Assembly (NCBI GenBank): GCA_029855935.1 | Contig: JAGSHN010000012.1 | Location: 144,869-208,868 of the forward strand | Source of the DNA: Candidatus Thorarchaeota archaeon | Lineage (GTDB): Archaea > Asgardarchaeota > Thorarchaeia > Thorarchaeales > Thorarchaeaceae | Direction of reading: 5' to 3' | DNA: 64,000 nt | Part shown: positions 27,091-35,233 of the stretch, one piece after another | Layout: each line of letters starts with the position of its first letter | How positions within the stretch are numbered: the first letter of the stretch is position 1 | Translations under genes and position numbers: made by a program | Notes under the pieces: generated by a model | What the model was told of the DNA's origin: nothing | Database searches by the model: none | The model's input: the letters and a program-made list of their open reading frames with translations, nothing else

Positions 27091-27120
27091 GACATTGAGC
27101 GTGAGGACATTGAGCGTGAG
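27091..27120 (+). repeat. Tandem 15-bp duplication between convergent genes
   Basis: GACATTGAGCGTGAG occurs twice without spacer in the 91-bp gap between the stop codons of the adaptor-like and ESCRT-III genes. Probably a slippage product. Confidence 0.8.
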
Positions 27121-27132
27121 TCTGAGCGGAGT

Positions 27133-27765
27133 CTAGAGGCCAAGCCTCCTCTCAAGCGCCTGAATCTCTTCTGCCAGTCTGTCGGGTGGTGCCTTGGTGG
27201 ATGGAGTGGTCCCCCTACGGCCGCCACTCTCCACAACCTCGGAATCTATCTCCGCCATCACGTCTGCCAGCTCCTCAGGAGCAATTCTGCCATCCGTGGC
27301 TCCGTGGAGGGTCTCCTCGAAGATGCCGTTCTCAATCTCGAACTGCTCGAGTCTTCGTGCCACCTCGTCGAGATTCTGAATGACCCTCTTGGCACTGATC
27401 TCTTCTCCGAGGATACCAAAGATTGCTGCCACCCTCTCCATGCCTATGTTGACTCTTGCTGTTATCCTCGCTCGCTTGATGTAGGACGCAATACGTAGAA
27501 GAGAGAACCGGACACGCTCGATCTTGAGAATATCACGATGTGTCCGCAGGACCTCCCCGGCATAGAGTATGCAGGCCTCGTTCTGCCCGTTTCTGCGAGC
27601 TGTCACTGCCCGCCTCTTGGCATCGGCAGCCAGTTTCTCCAGATGGTTGCGCTCACGTTCGAGCTCTCTGGCCATCACCTGAAGACCGCTGACAATCTCC
27701 GTGACATCTGGCTTTTTTCTGCCCCATATGGCGGCCCGCTTCAACAGACGCAATAGTTTCACCAC
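27133..27765 (-). CDS. ESCRT-III (Snf7 family) protein
   Basis: 210 residues from GTG 27765 (GTG 27762 is next). The N-terminus is basic (MVKLLRLLKRAAIWGRKK), as expected for the membrane-facing helix. Two long amphipathic helices follow (about 20-85 and 90-140), with the family pattern ...KRRAVTARRNGQNEACILYAGEVLR... then FEETLHGATDGRIAPEELADVMAEI, typical of the Snf7 core helices 3-5. After a short Pro/Thr linker the protein ends EEIQALERRLGL, a MIM1-like motif (compare L-x-x-R-L) that would bind the Vps4 MIT domain. It should polymerise into membrane-remodelling filaments. It has its own TATA box and converges with the adaptor-like gene. Confidence 0.87.
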   Translation of the reverse strand: MVKLLRLLKRAAIWGRKKPDVTEIVSGLQVMARELERERNHLEKLAADAKRRAVTARRNGQNEACILYAGEVLRTHRDILKIERVRFSLLRIASYIKRARITARVNIGMERVAAIFGILGEEISAKRVIQNLDEVARRLEQFEIENGIFEETLHGATDGRIAPEELADVMAEIDSEVVESGGRRGTTPSTKAPPDRLAEEIQALERRLGL

Positions 27766-27805
27766 TGCTGGTATCCTGTCTCAGGAGTGGGTCAAGGAGG
27801 CCTTG

Positions 27806-27812
27806 TATAAAC
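27806..27812 (-). promoter_or_regulatory. TATA box of the ESCRT-III gene
   Basis: Minus strand TTTATAC within GGGTTTATACAAGG, 41-47 bp upstream of the start codon. Confidence 0.5.
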
Positions 27813-27849
27813 CCTAGTAGGACGCTGGGCATACGTGGCGCTACAGCTC

Positions 27850-29877
27850 TCACATCCGTTCGATGACCGGGATACCGAGCATTTGAAGGCAGTTGCGTAT
27901 GGTGTCCCTGAACGCTCTGACAAGGGCAAGTCTTGCCCTTCGGAGGTCGCCATCAGCCTTCAGCACGGGACAGTTGTCGTAGAACTTGCTGAAGAGGGTC
28001 GCAATCTCGAAAGCATATTCTGTGAGTCTATTGGAGCTGAAAGCTGTACCACGTACCTCCTTTTTCAGTCCCCTGACGACCTGAACCACCTCGTAGGGGA
28101 ATCTGGACAGTGCCTTCACGAGCGCGAACTCATATGGTGTCACCAGGAGCGTGGCGTCGCCTCCCTCCCCTTCATCGCCAGCGCGTTCGAGTATCCGTTG
28201 GGCGCGCGCATAGGAGTACTGCAGGTATGGCCCGGTGTCGCCCTCGAAGTCTAGCACCGAGTCCCACCGGAAGGTTATCTTCCTGTCAGGTGAGGCATTC
28301 AACATGAAGTACCTGAGCGCCCCAACAGCAACCTGTCCCGCGACGCGGTTCTTGAACTCATCGCTGGCGTCAGGATTTCTCTTCTCGACCTCAATCCTAG
28401 CGATCTCCTCCGCCCGGTCAAGAACGTCGTCCACAGTATAACCTATCCATGTCCCCTTCCGTCCCGAGAACTCGGTGTCCTCAAGCCCGACGAACTCGTA
28501 GGCTATGTGGTGAGAGTTCTCGCTCTCCCTCTTGTAGCCCAACAGTTCGAGGATGTTGTAGATCAGCCTCTGAGGGTGGGCCTGTGCTGCAGCTATTACA
28601 TTGAACACGAGGTCCACCTTACCCAAGTCGTGTCTATGACCCTCAAGAGTGGTACGATACACAGGCTTACCATTGGGCTGGACCTCGAACTCGACGTACC
28701 TGAATGGGTCCTCGATTATCTGATGTTTCCACATCTGAAACGCCAGGTCTGCGCCGGTGTAGGTACGTGTCCCATCTGACCGGAACAGCACCTTGTATGG
28801 ATCCTTCATCCCCTTGAATTCCTCAAGGTCGTCGAGCTTTGCAACGATACATCCTGCCTTTTCGCCCTCCTGAAGGATCATCACCGAGGGGCATTTGAGA
28901 ATCATCTTCTTTGCGATGTCCAGCAGGCCGCTGTGAGCAATGGAGCTCTCCCAGACCTGATAGTCGTGGTAGATGCCAAGTCGGTATGCTGTCTGACACT
29001 GTGCTTTCAGACACTCTGATACCATCTTCTCACTGAACCTGGCCTCGTCAGAGTCGGGAATCTCCAGCTGTCTCGCCACCTCCCTCACGGCACGCTCCAC
29101 TGCAGGGTCGCTCTCGAAGTCCCTCTGAATGTCAACATACACCCTGCCGAGGAAGTGGTCGTACTTCTCTCCCTTCTCGGGCTGTAGGTCGCCATCCATG
29201 AGCCGCCATGTCAGCTGCGCAATCTGGAGGCCGAGGTCATTGATATAGTCGAGTCTGATGACCTCAAAACCCACCATCTCAAGGACGTTGCAGAGAGTGT
29301 CTCCTAGGACCGCATTCCTTGCGTGCCCGATATGCCACGGCTTTGACGGGTTGACCGCGGGAAACTCCACCAGAGCCCGTTTCCCCTCAAAGTCTCTGGT
29401 CCTCCCGTAGCTCGGTCCGGTCTCTGAGATTGCGTTGATGACGAAACGGGCAACTACCGCACGGTCGAGGAACAGGTTGATGTATGGCCCTTTCACCTCC
29501 ACTCTCTCGAACAGTGGCTCCGCATCAATCGCGGTCTTGACCCTCTCTGCGACCTCAGCCGCAATTTGCACAGGACTCCTTCTCAGATGCTTCGCCAGCG
29601 CGAAGGCAACGGTCGTGGCCAGGTCCCCGAGAGCAGGGTCGGGCGGTACCTCCAAGAGATCAAGACTCTCATCGGCCCCTATGTCAGCTGCTTGTGCGAT
29701 AATGTCAGCTGCCGTCTTCAGCATATGTTCCCAGGGGTTGATGACCGGTGATCGCACTGTCGAGCTCACCTGCTCGGGGTCACTCGGTGTGGTTCTCCTC
29801 ATAAATGACGCGATGGGTGGCTGTTCGGCGACCTCTTTCTCCTCTCCTAACACGAGCCGACGAAGGGAGCGGAGCAT
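27850..29877 (-). CDS. argS: Arginyl-tRNA synthetase
   Basis: 675 residues, class I. The N-terminal additional domain precedes VEFPAVNPSKPWHIGHARNAV with the HIGH signature. The catalytic core includes DYINDLGLQIAQL, and the KMSKS position reads FSGRKGTWIG. The C-terminal DALR helical domain ends with VLKADGDLRRARLALVRAFRDTIRNCLQMLGI. About 50 residues precede the usual start of the first domain (near MLKTAAD, 29724). A TATA box 21-29 bp upstream of ATG 29877 supports the long form as a leaderless message. The gene is divergent from tfb. Confidence 0.95.
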   Translation of the reverse strand: MLRSLRRLVLGEEKEVAEQPPIASFMRRTTPSDPEQVSSTVRSPVINPWEHMLKTAADIIAQAADIGADESLDLLEVPPDPALGDLATTVAFALAKHLRRSPVQIAAEVAERVKTAIDAEPLFERVEVKGPYINLFLDRAVVARFVINAISETGPSYGRTRDFEGKRALVEFPAVNPSKPWHIGHARNAVLGDTLCNVLEMVGFEVIRLDYINDLGLQIAQLTWRLMDGDLQPEKGEKYDHFLGRVYVDIQRDFESDPAVERAVREVARQLEIPDSDEARFSEKMVSECLKAQCQTAYRLGIYHDYQVWESSIAHSGLLDIAKKMILKCPSVMILQEGEKAGCIVAKLDDLEEFKGMKDPYKVLFRSDGTRTYTGADLAFQMWKHQIIEDPFRYVEFEVQPNGKPVYRTTLEGHRHDLGKVDLVFNVIAAAQAHPQRLIYNILELLGYKRESENSHHIAYEFVGLEDTEFSGRKGTWIGYTVDDVLDRAEEIARIEVEKRNPDASDEFKNRVAGQVAVGALRYFMLNASPDRKITFRWDSVLDFEGDTGPYLQYSYARAQRILERAGDEGEGGDATLLVTPYEFALVKALSRFPYEVVQVVRGLKKEVRGTAFSSNRLTEYAFEIATLFSKFYDNCPVLKADGDLRRARLALVRAFRDTIRNCLQMLGIPVIERM

Positions 29878-29897
29878 TGTTTCATAAATACAATAAC

Positions 29898-29906
29898 GAT
29901 ATTTTT
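29898..29906 (-). promoter_or_regulatory. TATA box of argS
   Basis: Minus strand AAAAATATC; transcript start expected about at ATG 29877, so leaderless. Confidence 0.55.
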
Positions 29907-29923
29907 GAAGAGCCGTGCAAACC

Positions 29924-29933
29924 CTTATTTATG
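29924..29933 (+). promoter_or_regulatory. TATA box of tfb
   Basis: CTTATTTATG preceded by ACC; the expected transcript start is about 29953-29958. A short out-of-frame reading frame begins with ATG 29951 and stops before 30050. Confidence 0.5.
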
Positions 29934-29996
29934 TTTGTTGTTTGGCGAACATGATTGTTCTCCGACAGGAGAACTCTCCCGTGTCCGCGTCCCACC

Positions 29997-31055
29997 ATGC
30001 GGTCCCTCATCACGCCACGAGGGGTCGCACAGCATCGGTTCATTGACACCTCTGAGCGCAGGTCCTTCAGCGAAAGGGACTGCAGGGAGATGATCGGACT
30101 GGCCAGCAGACAACCAAAGACCCGGACTCACAGGGAGAGTGGCCTTGGCGCGACTCGTTATGTCTGTTCAGCCTGCAGCTCGACTGATGTATACATTGAT
30201 TCTACTCGTGGGGAAGTCATCTGCTCTAATTGCGGACTCGTTCTCTCTGACCACTCTATCGATATGGGGCCGGAGTGGAGAGCATTCACTGCTGACGAAC
30301 AGAATGCCCGTCAGCGTGTTGGTGGTCCAAACGACTGGAGCAAGTTCGACCAGGGCCTCACCACCATAATCGGCCGGCAGAACGTTGATGCCTCCGGCCG
30401 AAAACTCTCATCGACGCGTCGAGCGCAGATACACAGACTCAGAAAATGGCAGATTCGTACCAAGGTTCACTCGTCCGACAAGCGCAACCTCGCGGTTGCG
30501 ATGACCGAACTCCACAGGATAAGTTCCCAGCTAAGCATCCCGTACTCGATTCGGGAGACATCCGCAGTGATCTACCGCAAGGCGCTGAAGAAGCGTCTGA
30601 CCCGTGGTCGCACAATTCTCGGAATGGTCGCTGCCTCGCTGTATCTTGCCTGCAGAGTACACCAAGTGCCACGGCCTCTTGAGGAGATTGTGGAACAGAT
30701 TCACATCACCAGGAAGGAGTTGAGCCTCTGTGTGAGACTCATTCTTAGATACCTAAATCTCAAGATCCCCCACAGCAACCCCATCGAGTTCGTCCACCGT
30801 TTTGGAACGGAGCTCAATCTCCCAGGTGAGGCCAAGAAGAAGGCCATTGATATCCTCAAGAAGGCACGCGAGCACCATCTCACGATTGGCAAGGACCCGA
30901 AAGGGATGGCAGCTGCTGCCATCTATGTTGCAAGCATCCTGACAGGTTCTCGAAGAACTCAGCTGGAGATTGCACGCACTGCTAGGGTCACGGAGGTGAC
31001 TGTCCGCAATAGGTACAAAGAGATGGTTGAGCGCCTCGGTATCACGACGATGTAG
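29997..31055 (+). CDS. tfb: Transcription initiation factor B (TFB)
   Basis: 352 residues from ATG 29997; the frame is open to TTG 29955, which coincides with the expected transcript start, so either could be used. Zinc ribbon: C57/C60/C76/C79 (CSAC...CSNC). Then the B-reader/B-linker region with DMGPEWRAFTADE and STRRAQIHRLRKW. Two cyclin repeats follow (about 160-250 and 255-350) ending ARTARVTEVTVRNRYKEMVERL with the BRE-contacting helix-turn-helix. It recruits RNA polymerase to TATA-bound TBP. The N-terminus before the ribbon is longer than usual. Divergent from argS. Confidence 0.95.
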   Translation: MRSLITPRGVAQHRFIDTSERRSFSERDCREMIGLASRQPKTRTHRESGLGATRYVCSACSSTDVYIDSTRGEVICSNCGLVLSDHSIDMGPEWRAFTADEQNARQRVGGPNDWSKFDQGLTTIIGRQNVDASGRKLSSTRRAQIHRLRKWQIRTKVHSSDKRNLAVAMTELHRISSQLSIPYSIRETSAVIYRKALKKRLTRGRTILGMVAASLYLACRVHQVPRPLEEIVEQIHITRKELSLCVRLILRYLNLKIPHSNPIEFVHRFGTELNLPGEAKKKAIDILKKAREHHLTIGKDPKGMAAAAIYVASILTGSRRTQLEIARTARVTEVTVRNRYKEMVERLGITTM

Positions 31056-31133
31056 AGTCGAGGTACGGTGCCAAACTCGGGCGGGGGTCCATCTTTCCCC
31101 GCCCCTCCGTACTCTTTCTCCACGGTGATTTCG

Positions 31134-31466
31134 ATGGACGTGCTCGTTGACGTGACTGTCACATGCCGGATGAACCGACACGAAAACTGGGAGTGCCTGA
31201 ACAGGTGTCGTCTCCGGCTTGCCGGCGGCTCGATGACAATCGAGGTCCTCGACGACCCGGGGCCATATTGCATTGACACAGTTCTTAAGGACGTGAGCTA
31301 CGAGGTTGAGATGTCATCAATTGGCCCTGTGCTGTTCATGACGTGGGACAACGAGGGTTCAAGGACCACCCTTGAGATCCGTGGTGAAAGTTCATCAATC
31401 GACCGCCTCTCGGCGGCGCTGGAGGCTCTCATTGCGGGGCCGTCCCCCGTGCCCGCGCAGGACTGA
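31134..31466 (+). CDS. Small uncharacterised protein
   Basis: About 110 residues from ATG 31134 (GGTGAT seven bases upstream). The frame is open back to 31068, but those residues are Pro/Gly/Ser-rich. The body alternates short strands (LVDVTVTCRMN, SMTIEVLDD, PVLFMTWDNEGSRTTLEIRGE) and ends in one helix (SIDRLSAALEALIAG). The beta-rich layout with a final helix and its size recall KEOPS Pcc1-type proteins, but the motif match is too weak to call. It lies after tfb on the same strand. Confidence 0.5.
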   Translation: MDVLVDVTVTCRMNRHENWECLNRCRLRLAGGSMTIEVLDDPGPYCIDTVLKDVSYEVEMSSIGPVLFMTWDNEGSRTTLEIRGESSSIDRLSAALEALIAGPSPVPAQD

Positions 31467-31515
31467 GAGAAACTGGTACTCTTGCGAACGACCGAGTCTG
31501 AGGTGAAACTGGAAA

Positions 31516-32355
31516 TTGTCGTTGAGGCGGTCCATTCTTGGCATATGGGTGATTGAGCGGCACACCGGCCGTAATCTCGTCGCCCGTGCCTACGGGGGCA
31601 TAGATGTGGATATGGATCTGATAGCTCCCTTTCTGTCAGCGACGCACACCTTCATCGACAAGGCATCGAACGAGTCTCTTCAGACAATCGACACGGTGAA
31701 TTCACGATACGTGTGGGTCAGAAATGATCATCTACTGCTCGTGATGATTGTGAGCAAGGCGGCCCGGATTGGTCATATGCGTTTCCTGCTGAAGTACGCA
31801 CTGAAGGAGTTCGTTGACACGATGATACCAAAGGGCCGTGACCTGGGAGAGTTCCTGAGCGAGTGGAAGGGCAATCCTGAGACCTTTGCCTCGTTCGGGG
31901 CATTCCTTGATGAGCTTGTCGAGCAGTATGAGATGACTGATGAGAGTCTTGTTGCTGGAAAGTCTATGGACTCCTTGGAGGTGTACAATCACCTCTTCCG
32001 CGAGCTGATGCGGATCGATGTGGACCGCGTGACGAAGAGGAAGATAGTCCGGGACATCAAGAGGCGCATGGCCTCTCTCATTGAGACATATCCGTTCTTG
32101 GAGGACGTGCCTGTCGATGAGGCTGGCGTCGAGGTGCTCGAGATTGACGTGCTCAACAACCAGATACCATATCGGGCCCTCCGTGCTGCACTTGAGGACC
32201 TGTTCCAAGTGGTTGCCGAGGCAGTCAGGTCGAATGTCGATTCAGGGTCCTACAGAGACTGCGTCTTCAGCCACGTGATGCGATACGTCAAGGAAGATCT
32301 GAAGCGTCTCCAGACATACGCCATTCTCGATGATGTGGTCCGCTATCTCTTCTAG
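31516..32355 (+). CDS. Longin-like domain protein with C-terminal helical region
   Basis: 279 residues from TTG 31516 (GAGGTG ten bases upstream). Residues 5-105 read as a longin/adaptin-sigma type fold: ILGIWVIERHTGRNLVARAYG, a loop, then SRYVWVRNDHLLLVMIVSKA and a helix HMRFLLKYALKEFVDTM. Such domains sit on small GTPases and vesicle-trafficking factors in eukaryotes and are common in Asgard archaea. Residues 110-279 are helical with no recognised motif (EFLSEWKGNPETFASFGAFLDELVEQYE). No membrane segment. It could be a GTPase regulator or coat-like adaptor; the domain call is by eye. The stop is 1 bp from the stop of the convergent methyltransferase gene. Confidence 0.6.
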   Translation: MSLRRSILGIWVIERHTGRNLVARAYGGIDVDMDLIAPFLSATHTFIDKASNESLQTIDTVNSRYVWVRNDHLLLVMIVSKAARIGHMRFLLKYALKEFVDTMIPKGRDLGEFLSEWKGNPETFASFGAFLDELVEQYEMTDESLVAGKSMDSLEVYNHLFRELMRIDVDRVTKRKIVRDIKRRMASLIETYPFLEDVPVDEAGVEVLEIDVLNNQIPYRALRAALEDLFQVVAEAVRSNVDSGSYRDCVFSHVMRYVKEDLKRLQTYAILDDVVRYLF

Positions 32356-32356
32356 G

Positions 32357-33694
32357 CTATGGTCTTCCCAGTACGACGACCTCTCGCTGTACGATCTGCC
32401 CCCTCTTTCTCTCGGGAAGCCTTGTTCTCTCGGGATGGATTGTCAGTCCGCCTCGTTTCCTCAGTAGAGGTCGAAGGGCCTGCTTTGGTAACATTCTGTA
32501 CGTGATGAATGGGGTCCCCTCCAGCATCGAGTCGACATCGACCGACACGGTCTTGTCTCCGACGACTACTACGGGCAATGTCATTGCCACCCGTCCATTC
32601 TCGTGCAGGACATCGCCTGCTGCCCTCAGGACATCCCGGTAGAGTGATGTCAGTTCAGCAATCGTCTGTTGTGCCTCGTTCAGAGCAGGAGGAGTCGCAA
32701 AGACGGGACCGAGGGGCGGTTCGGTGGCTATCGCATGAACTGTTTCATCAATCAGCTGAGGCAGTTTCCTGGCATCTCCCCTTATCACTTTGAAAACAAT
32801 CTGTTCACCGAGTTCTCGACCCAGCCACTTCAGGTTGGACCGAGCCCCGCGCACTGCGTCCCCGTCGATGTCTATGCCGACCGCTCTCATACCGAGCAGA
32901 GCCGCCTCCATCAGGATGGTCCCGGTGCCGCAGAATGGATCAAGTATTGTGTCCCCCGGGCGGGCTCCCGCCAGATTCAGAAGAGTCCTGCACAGCTTCG
33001 GGCTGGTCGTTATCTCTGCTGAAACATACGGGCGCGCCTCATCCCGGTATTGCTGGAGAAGGGAGTCATAGGCACTGAGGGTCTTCCCGACGTACATCTT
33101 CGTGTCCGTTATCCCGACAAGTATCTCCGCGTTCGGAGGCGAGAGAAGTCTATGACGCGCGATGGTCTGCGGCCATAGTGCTGTTGGAGTCTTGGTAGGA
33201 TGCCGACGATCAGGCTGTGTGTAGAGATGGTACGCCGCTCTCTTGGCCCCGGCCTCCAGGAGCCAGTCCTTGACAGCCTCGCTCAGCGCACGCGCTAGGC
33301 GGACGGCGTGAATGGTGTCGTCATTGGAGGCCGGGTAGACACTCACTGCGAACTCCACCCTCTGCCCATCCGGCGCAGGCCAGACCTGAGGGCACCACTG
33401 GCAAGAGAGGACTCGTTTCCGCTCGGTCTTTCGAGGACGCCGGTCTCGCGGATACGCTCTCTCCACTGCTCTCTTCTCCTCGGTGTGAATGACGACACCG
33501 ACCTTGAAGCACCCACCTAGGGCAGACTGTATCTCCATAACCTCGTGCTCGGGCAGCTCGGACATGTCCAGTATGGCCACGTGTCTCGACAGGTCTGTCA
33601 CATGAGCTGTGATTCCTCTGTTATCAAGCAGTGCTATCAGTTCTGCAAGTGAGAGTATCCAGTTCTTGCCGAGGACGAAGATGTAGTCCGTCAC
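32357..33694 (-). CDS. THUMP-like/Trm-G10 type RNA methyltransferase
   Basis: 445 residues from GTG, overlapping the upstream gene by 4 bp (GTGA). An N-terminal THUMP-like domain is followed by a Rossmann methyltransferase: GDTILDPFCGTGTILMEAALLG binds SAM, then AVGIDIDGDAVRGARSNLKW and FKVIRGDARKL. Motif IV reads ATEPPLGP instead of the usual DPPYG. Members of this COG methylate guanosine in tRNA (Trm-G10 or Trm11). The substituted motif makes exact specificity uncertain; a similar TEP variant occurs in archaeal paralogues. Third gene of the operon 35049-32357. Confidence 0.75.
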   Translation of the reverse strand: MTDYIFVLGKNWILSLAELIALLDNRGITAHVTDLSRHVAILDMSELPEHEVMEIQSALGGCFKVGVVIHTEEKRAVERAYPRDRRPRKTERKRVLSCQWCPQVWPAPDGQRVEFAVSVYPASNDDTIHAVRLARALSEAVKDWLLEAGAKRAAYHLYTQPDRRHPTKTPTALWPQTIARHRLLSPPNAEILVGITDTKMYVGKTLSAYDSLLQQYRDEARPYVSAEITTSPKLCRTLLNLAGARPGDTILDPFCGTGTILMEAALLGMRAVGIDIDGDAVRGARSNLKWLGRELGEQIVFKVIRGDARKLPQLIDETVHAIATEPPLGPVFATPPALNEAQQTIAELTSLYRDVLRAAGDVLHENGRVAMTLPVVVVGDKTVSVDVDSMLEGTPFITYRMLPKQALRPLLRKRGGLTIHPERTRLPERKRGQIVQREVVVLGRP

Positions 33695-34527
33695 CGCTGT
33701 GCCTCCTCAAGTTCTTGGAGCAGGAACTTGGCATACAGAGCTCCCCTTACCGGGGTGGGCGTTTCGGAGATGATTGTTGGTGAATAACCTCTCTCACGAA
33801 TCACTTCAAGCAGTGGGAGGATATCGGGTCCCCAGCTCTCGCCGAGAGGACGATGCGCCCTCTCGCCAGCCTTTGTGTATGTGATTCCGCTCACGTGAAA
33901 GTGCATATTATCGACGAAGAGGTCTCCGAGTTCTCTCTCAAACATATCTATGACCCTGACAAAGTCCTGCTTACGCCGCAGTGCTCCCTGTGAGCGCGCA
34001 TACAGATGGGCCCAGTCGATTGTCGGAATGCACCCCTCCACCTCTGTGCACAGCATAAGAATCTCGTCGACGGAGCCAAAGGCATTCACCTTGCCAGCTA
34101 CCTCCGGGGCAAGGAGCGCCCCACAGCGGCGACCGTCAGCCTGTTGCCACACCTCCCTCAGTGCGTTGCGGATCACTCTGAAGGCCTCTCTCTTGTCAAG
34201 GCCTCCGTATCCCCCTGGGTGGAACACTACTCGCCTCACTCGCATCAGCGGTGCAAACGTCAGTGCCTTCACAAGGCGTTCCTTGGACCGCTCTCTAATC
34301 TCAGGCTTGCGAGAAGCGAGGCTGATGTAGTAGGCGCCGTGAACACTCATTGCGATGTCATGTCTCTCGGAGAGAGAACCAATCTCGCGAGCCCGCTCCT
34401 CTCCTAGTCTGAGTCCTCTAACGGCTGCATACTCCAGTGCGTCAAGGCCAATCTCGCTGAGAATGGCGAATACTCTCTCCAGCTTGCCTCTCGCCTCGTC
34501 CGGGTATCCTGCGGGACCAAACCTCAC
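33691..34527 (-). CDS. Endonuclease IV-like AP endonuclease family protein
   Basis: 278 residues. TIM-barrel with metal-site motifs of the Nfo family: SVHGAYYISLAS, RRVVFHPGGYGG, LAPEVAGK, CIPTIDWAHLYARS, and MHFHVSGITY with conserved His residues, then SETP near the end. These bind the three zinc ions that cut DNA 5' of abasic sites. It is shorter than E. coli Nfo and diverged, so it could be a TIM-barrel isomerase-like relative. It lies in one operon with a methyltransferase and the 34540 gene. Confidence 0.75.
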   Translation of the reverse strand: MRFGPAGYPDEARGKLERVFAILSEIGLDALEYAAVRGLRLGEERAREIGSLSERHDIAMSVHGAYYISLASRKPEIRERSKERLVKALTFAPLMRVRRVVFHPGGYGGLDKREAFRVIRNALREVWQQADGRRCGALLAPEVAGKVNAFGSVDEILMLCTEVEGCIPTIDWAHLYARSQGALRRKQDFVRVIDMFERELGDLFVDNMHFHVSGITYTKAGERAHRPLGESWGPDILPLLEVIRERGYSPTIISETPTPVRGALYAKFLLQELEEAQR

Positions 34528-34539
34528 TCTGGCCAGTGG

Positions 34540-35049
34540 CTACTCCTCCAATGTGAACTCCCATGAACAGTACGCGTCTTCAGGATGTTCGTCAGGCGGG
34601 CAGAACAGGCACCGCGTCTTGATTCTCGGGTCTATAGTCTTGGCAAACTCTGTGTACTCGATGATGCCCACTGACTTGCACGGAAAGTCCGGAAGGCCCT
34701 TTCTCTTTCTCGCCGTCTGCACCCTGCAGGTATTCATCGTGAAGACAAGCCTGTTGGGCCCATCCCACTCTATGGACTGCTTGTTCAGTGACGCGTAGAC
34801 CCTGTACTTGAGCGCCTGCTCAAGAGACTTCAGCCCGCCTCCCTCCTCGATACCGAACTCCCGCATTATTCGTCGCGCCTCAATGGGGGAGAATATTCGC
34901 CAGGCCTCGCGGTCCATCTCCATTGCTACATCCATTCCGTACTTCTTCTCCAGTGAGAGGAAGTAGGCACCGTCCATTGCCTGCCACGCCTTCGCATAGG
35001 CATCGATGATCTTCAGGAGCGTTTCTCGTGGAAGGTCTTCAAATGTCAT
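34540..35049 (-). CDS. Conserved protein, DUF6125-like
   Basis: 169 residues. The N-terminus reads LPRETLLKIIDAYAKAWQAMDGAYFLSLEKKYGMDVAMEMDREAWRIF, followed by PIEARRIMREF, a beta part with FTMNTCRVQTARKRKGLPDFPCKSVG, and a closing CLFCPPDEHPEDAYCSWEF. The Cys and His pattern suggests a metal or Fe-S site. It matches my memory of a widespread uncharacterised family (DUF6125); function unknown. First gene of the operon with the endonuclease IV-like and methyltransferase genes. Confidence 0.65.
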   Translation of the reverse strand: MTFEDLPRETLLKIIDAYAKAWQAMDGAYFLSLEKKYGMDVAMEMDREAWRIFSPIEARRIMREFGIEEGGGLKSLEQALKYRVYASLNKQSIEWDGPNRLVFTMNTCRVQTARKRKGLPDFPCKSVGIIEYTEFAKTIDPRIKTRCLFCPPDEHPEDAYCSWEFTLEE

Positions 35050-35233
35050 TGCGGTTCACAATATCTCGCTCCCTCTTCCTCTGCTTAATGCTTTGGGTTG
35101 CTCCACGCCCTCCCTCCGCACCGCCCCCGCTCGCACCGGACTCACGACAGATCTTCATCAGGGTGCCGGAAGTCTTTAATCAATGATGACCACCGTTGCC
35201 ACGAACTGGACGGTGTTCCGAGGAGCGACGCGT

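Noticed and set aside
27091..27120. Possible start of a CRISPR or repeat array
   Set aside because: Only two direct copies of 15 bp without spacers; no further repeats and no cas genes.
19862..27765. Ubiquitin, E1, E2 or deubiquitinase genes expected with some Asgard ESCRT clusters
   Set aside because: No ubiquitin-like beta-grasp protein, E1/E2 motif or JAB protease motif was found in the window.
31134..31466. KEOPS subunit Pcc1
   Set aside because: Similar size and fold order but no convincing motif; left as uncharacterised.
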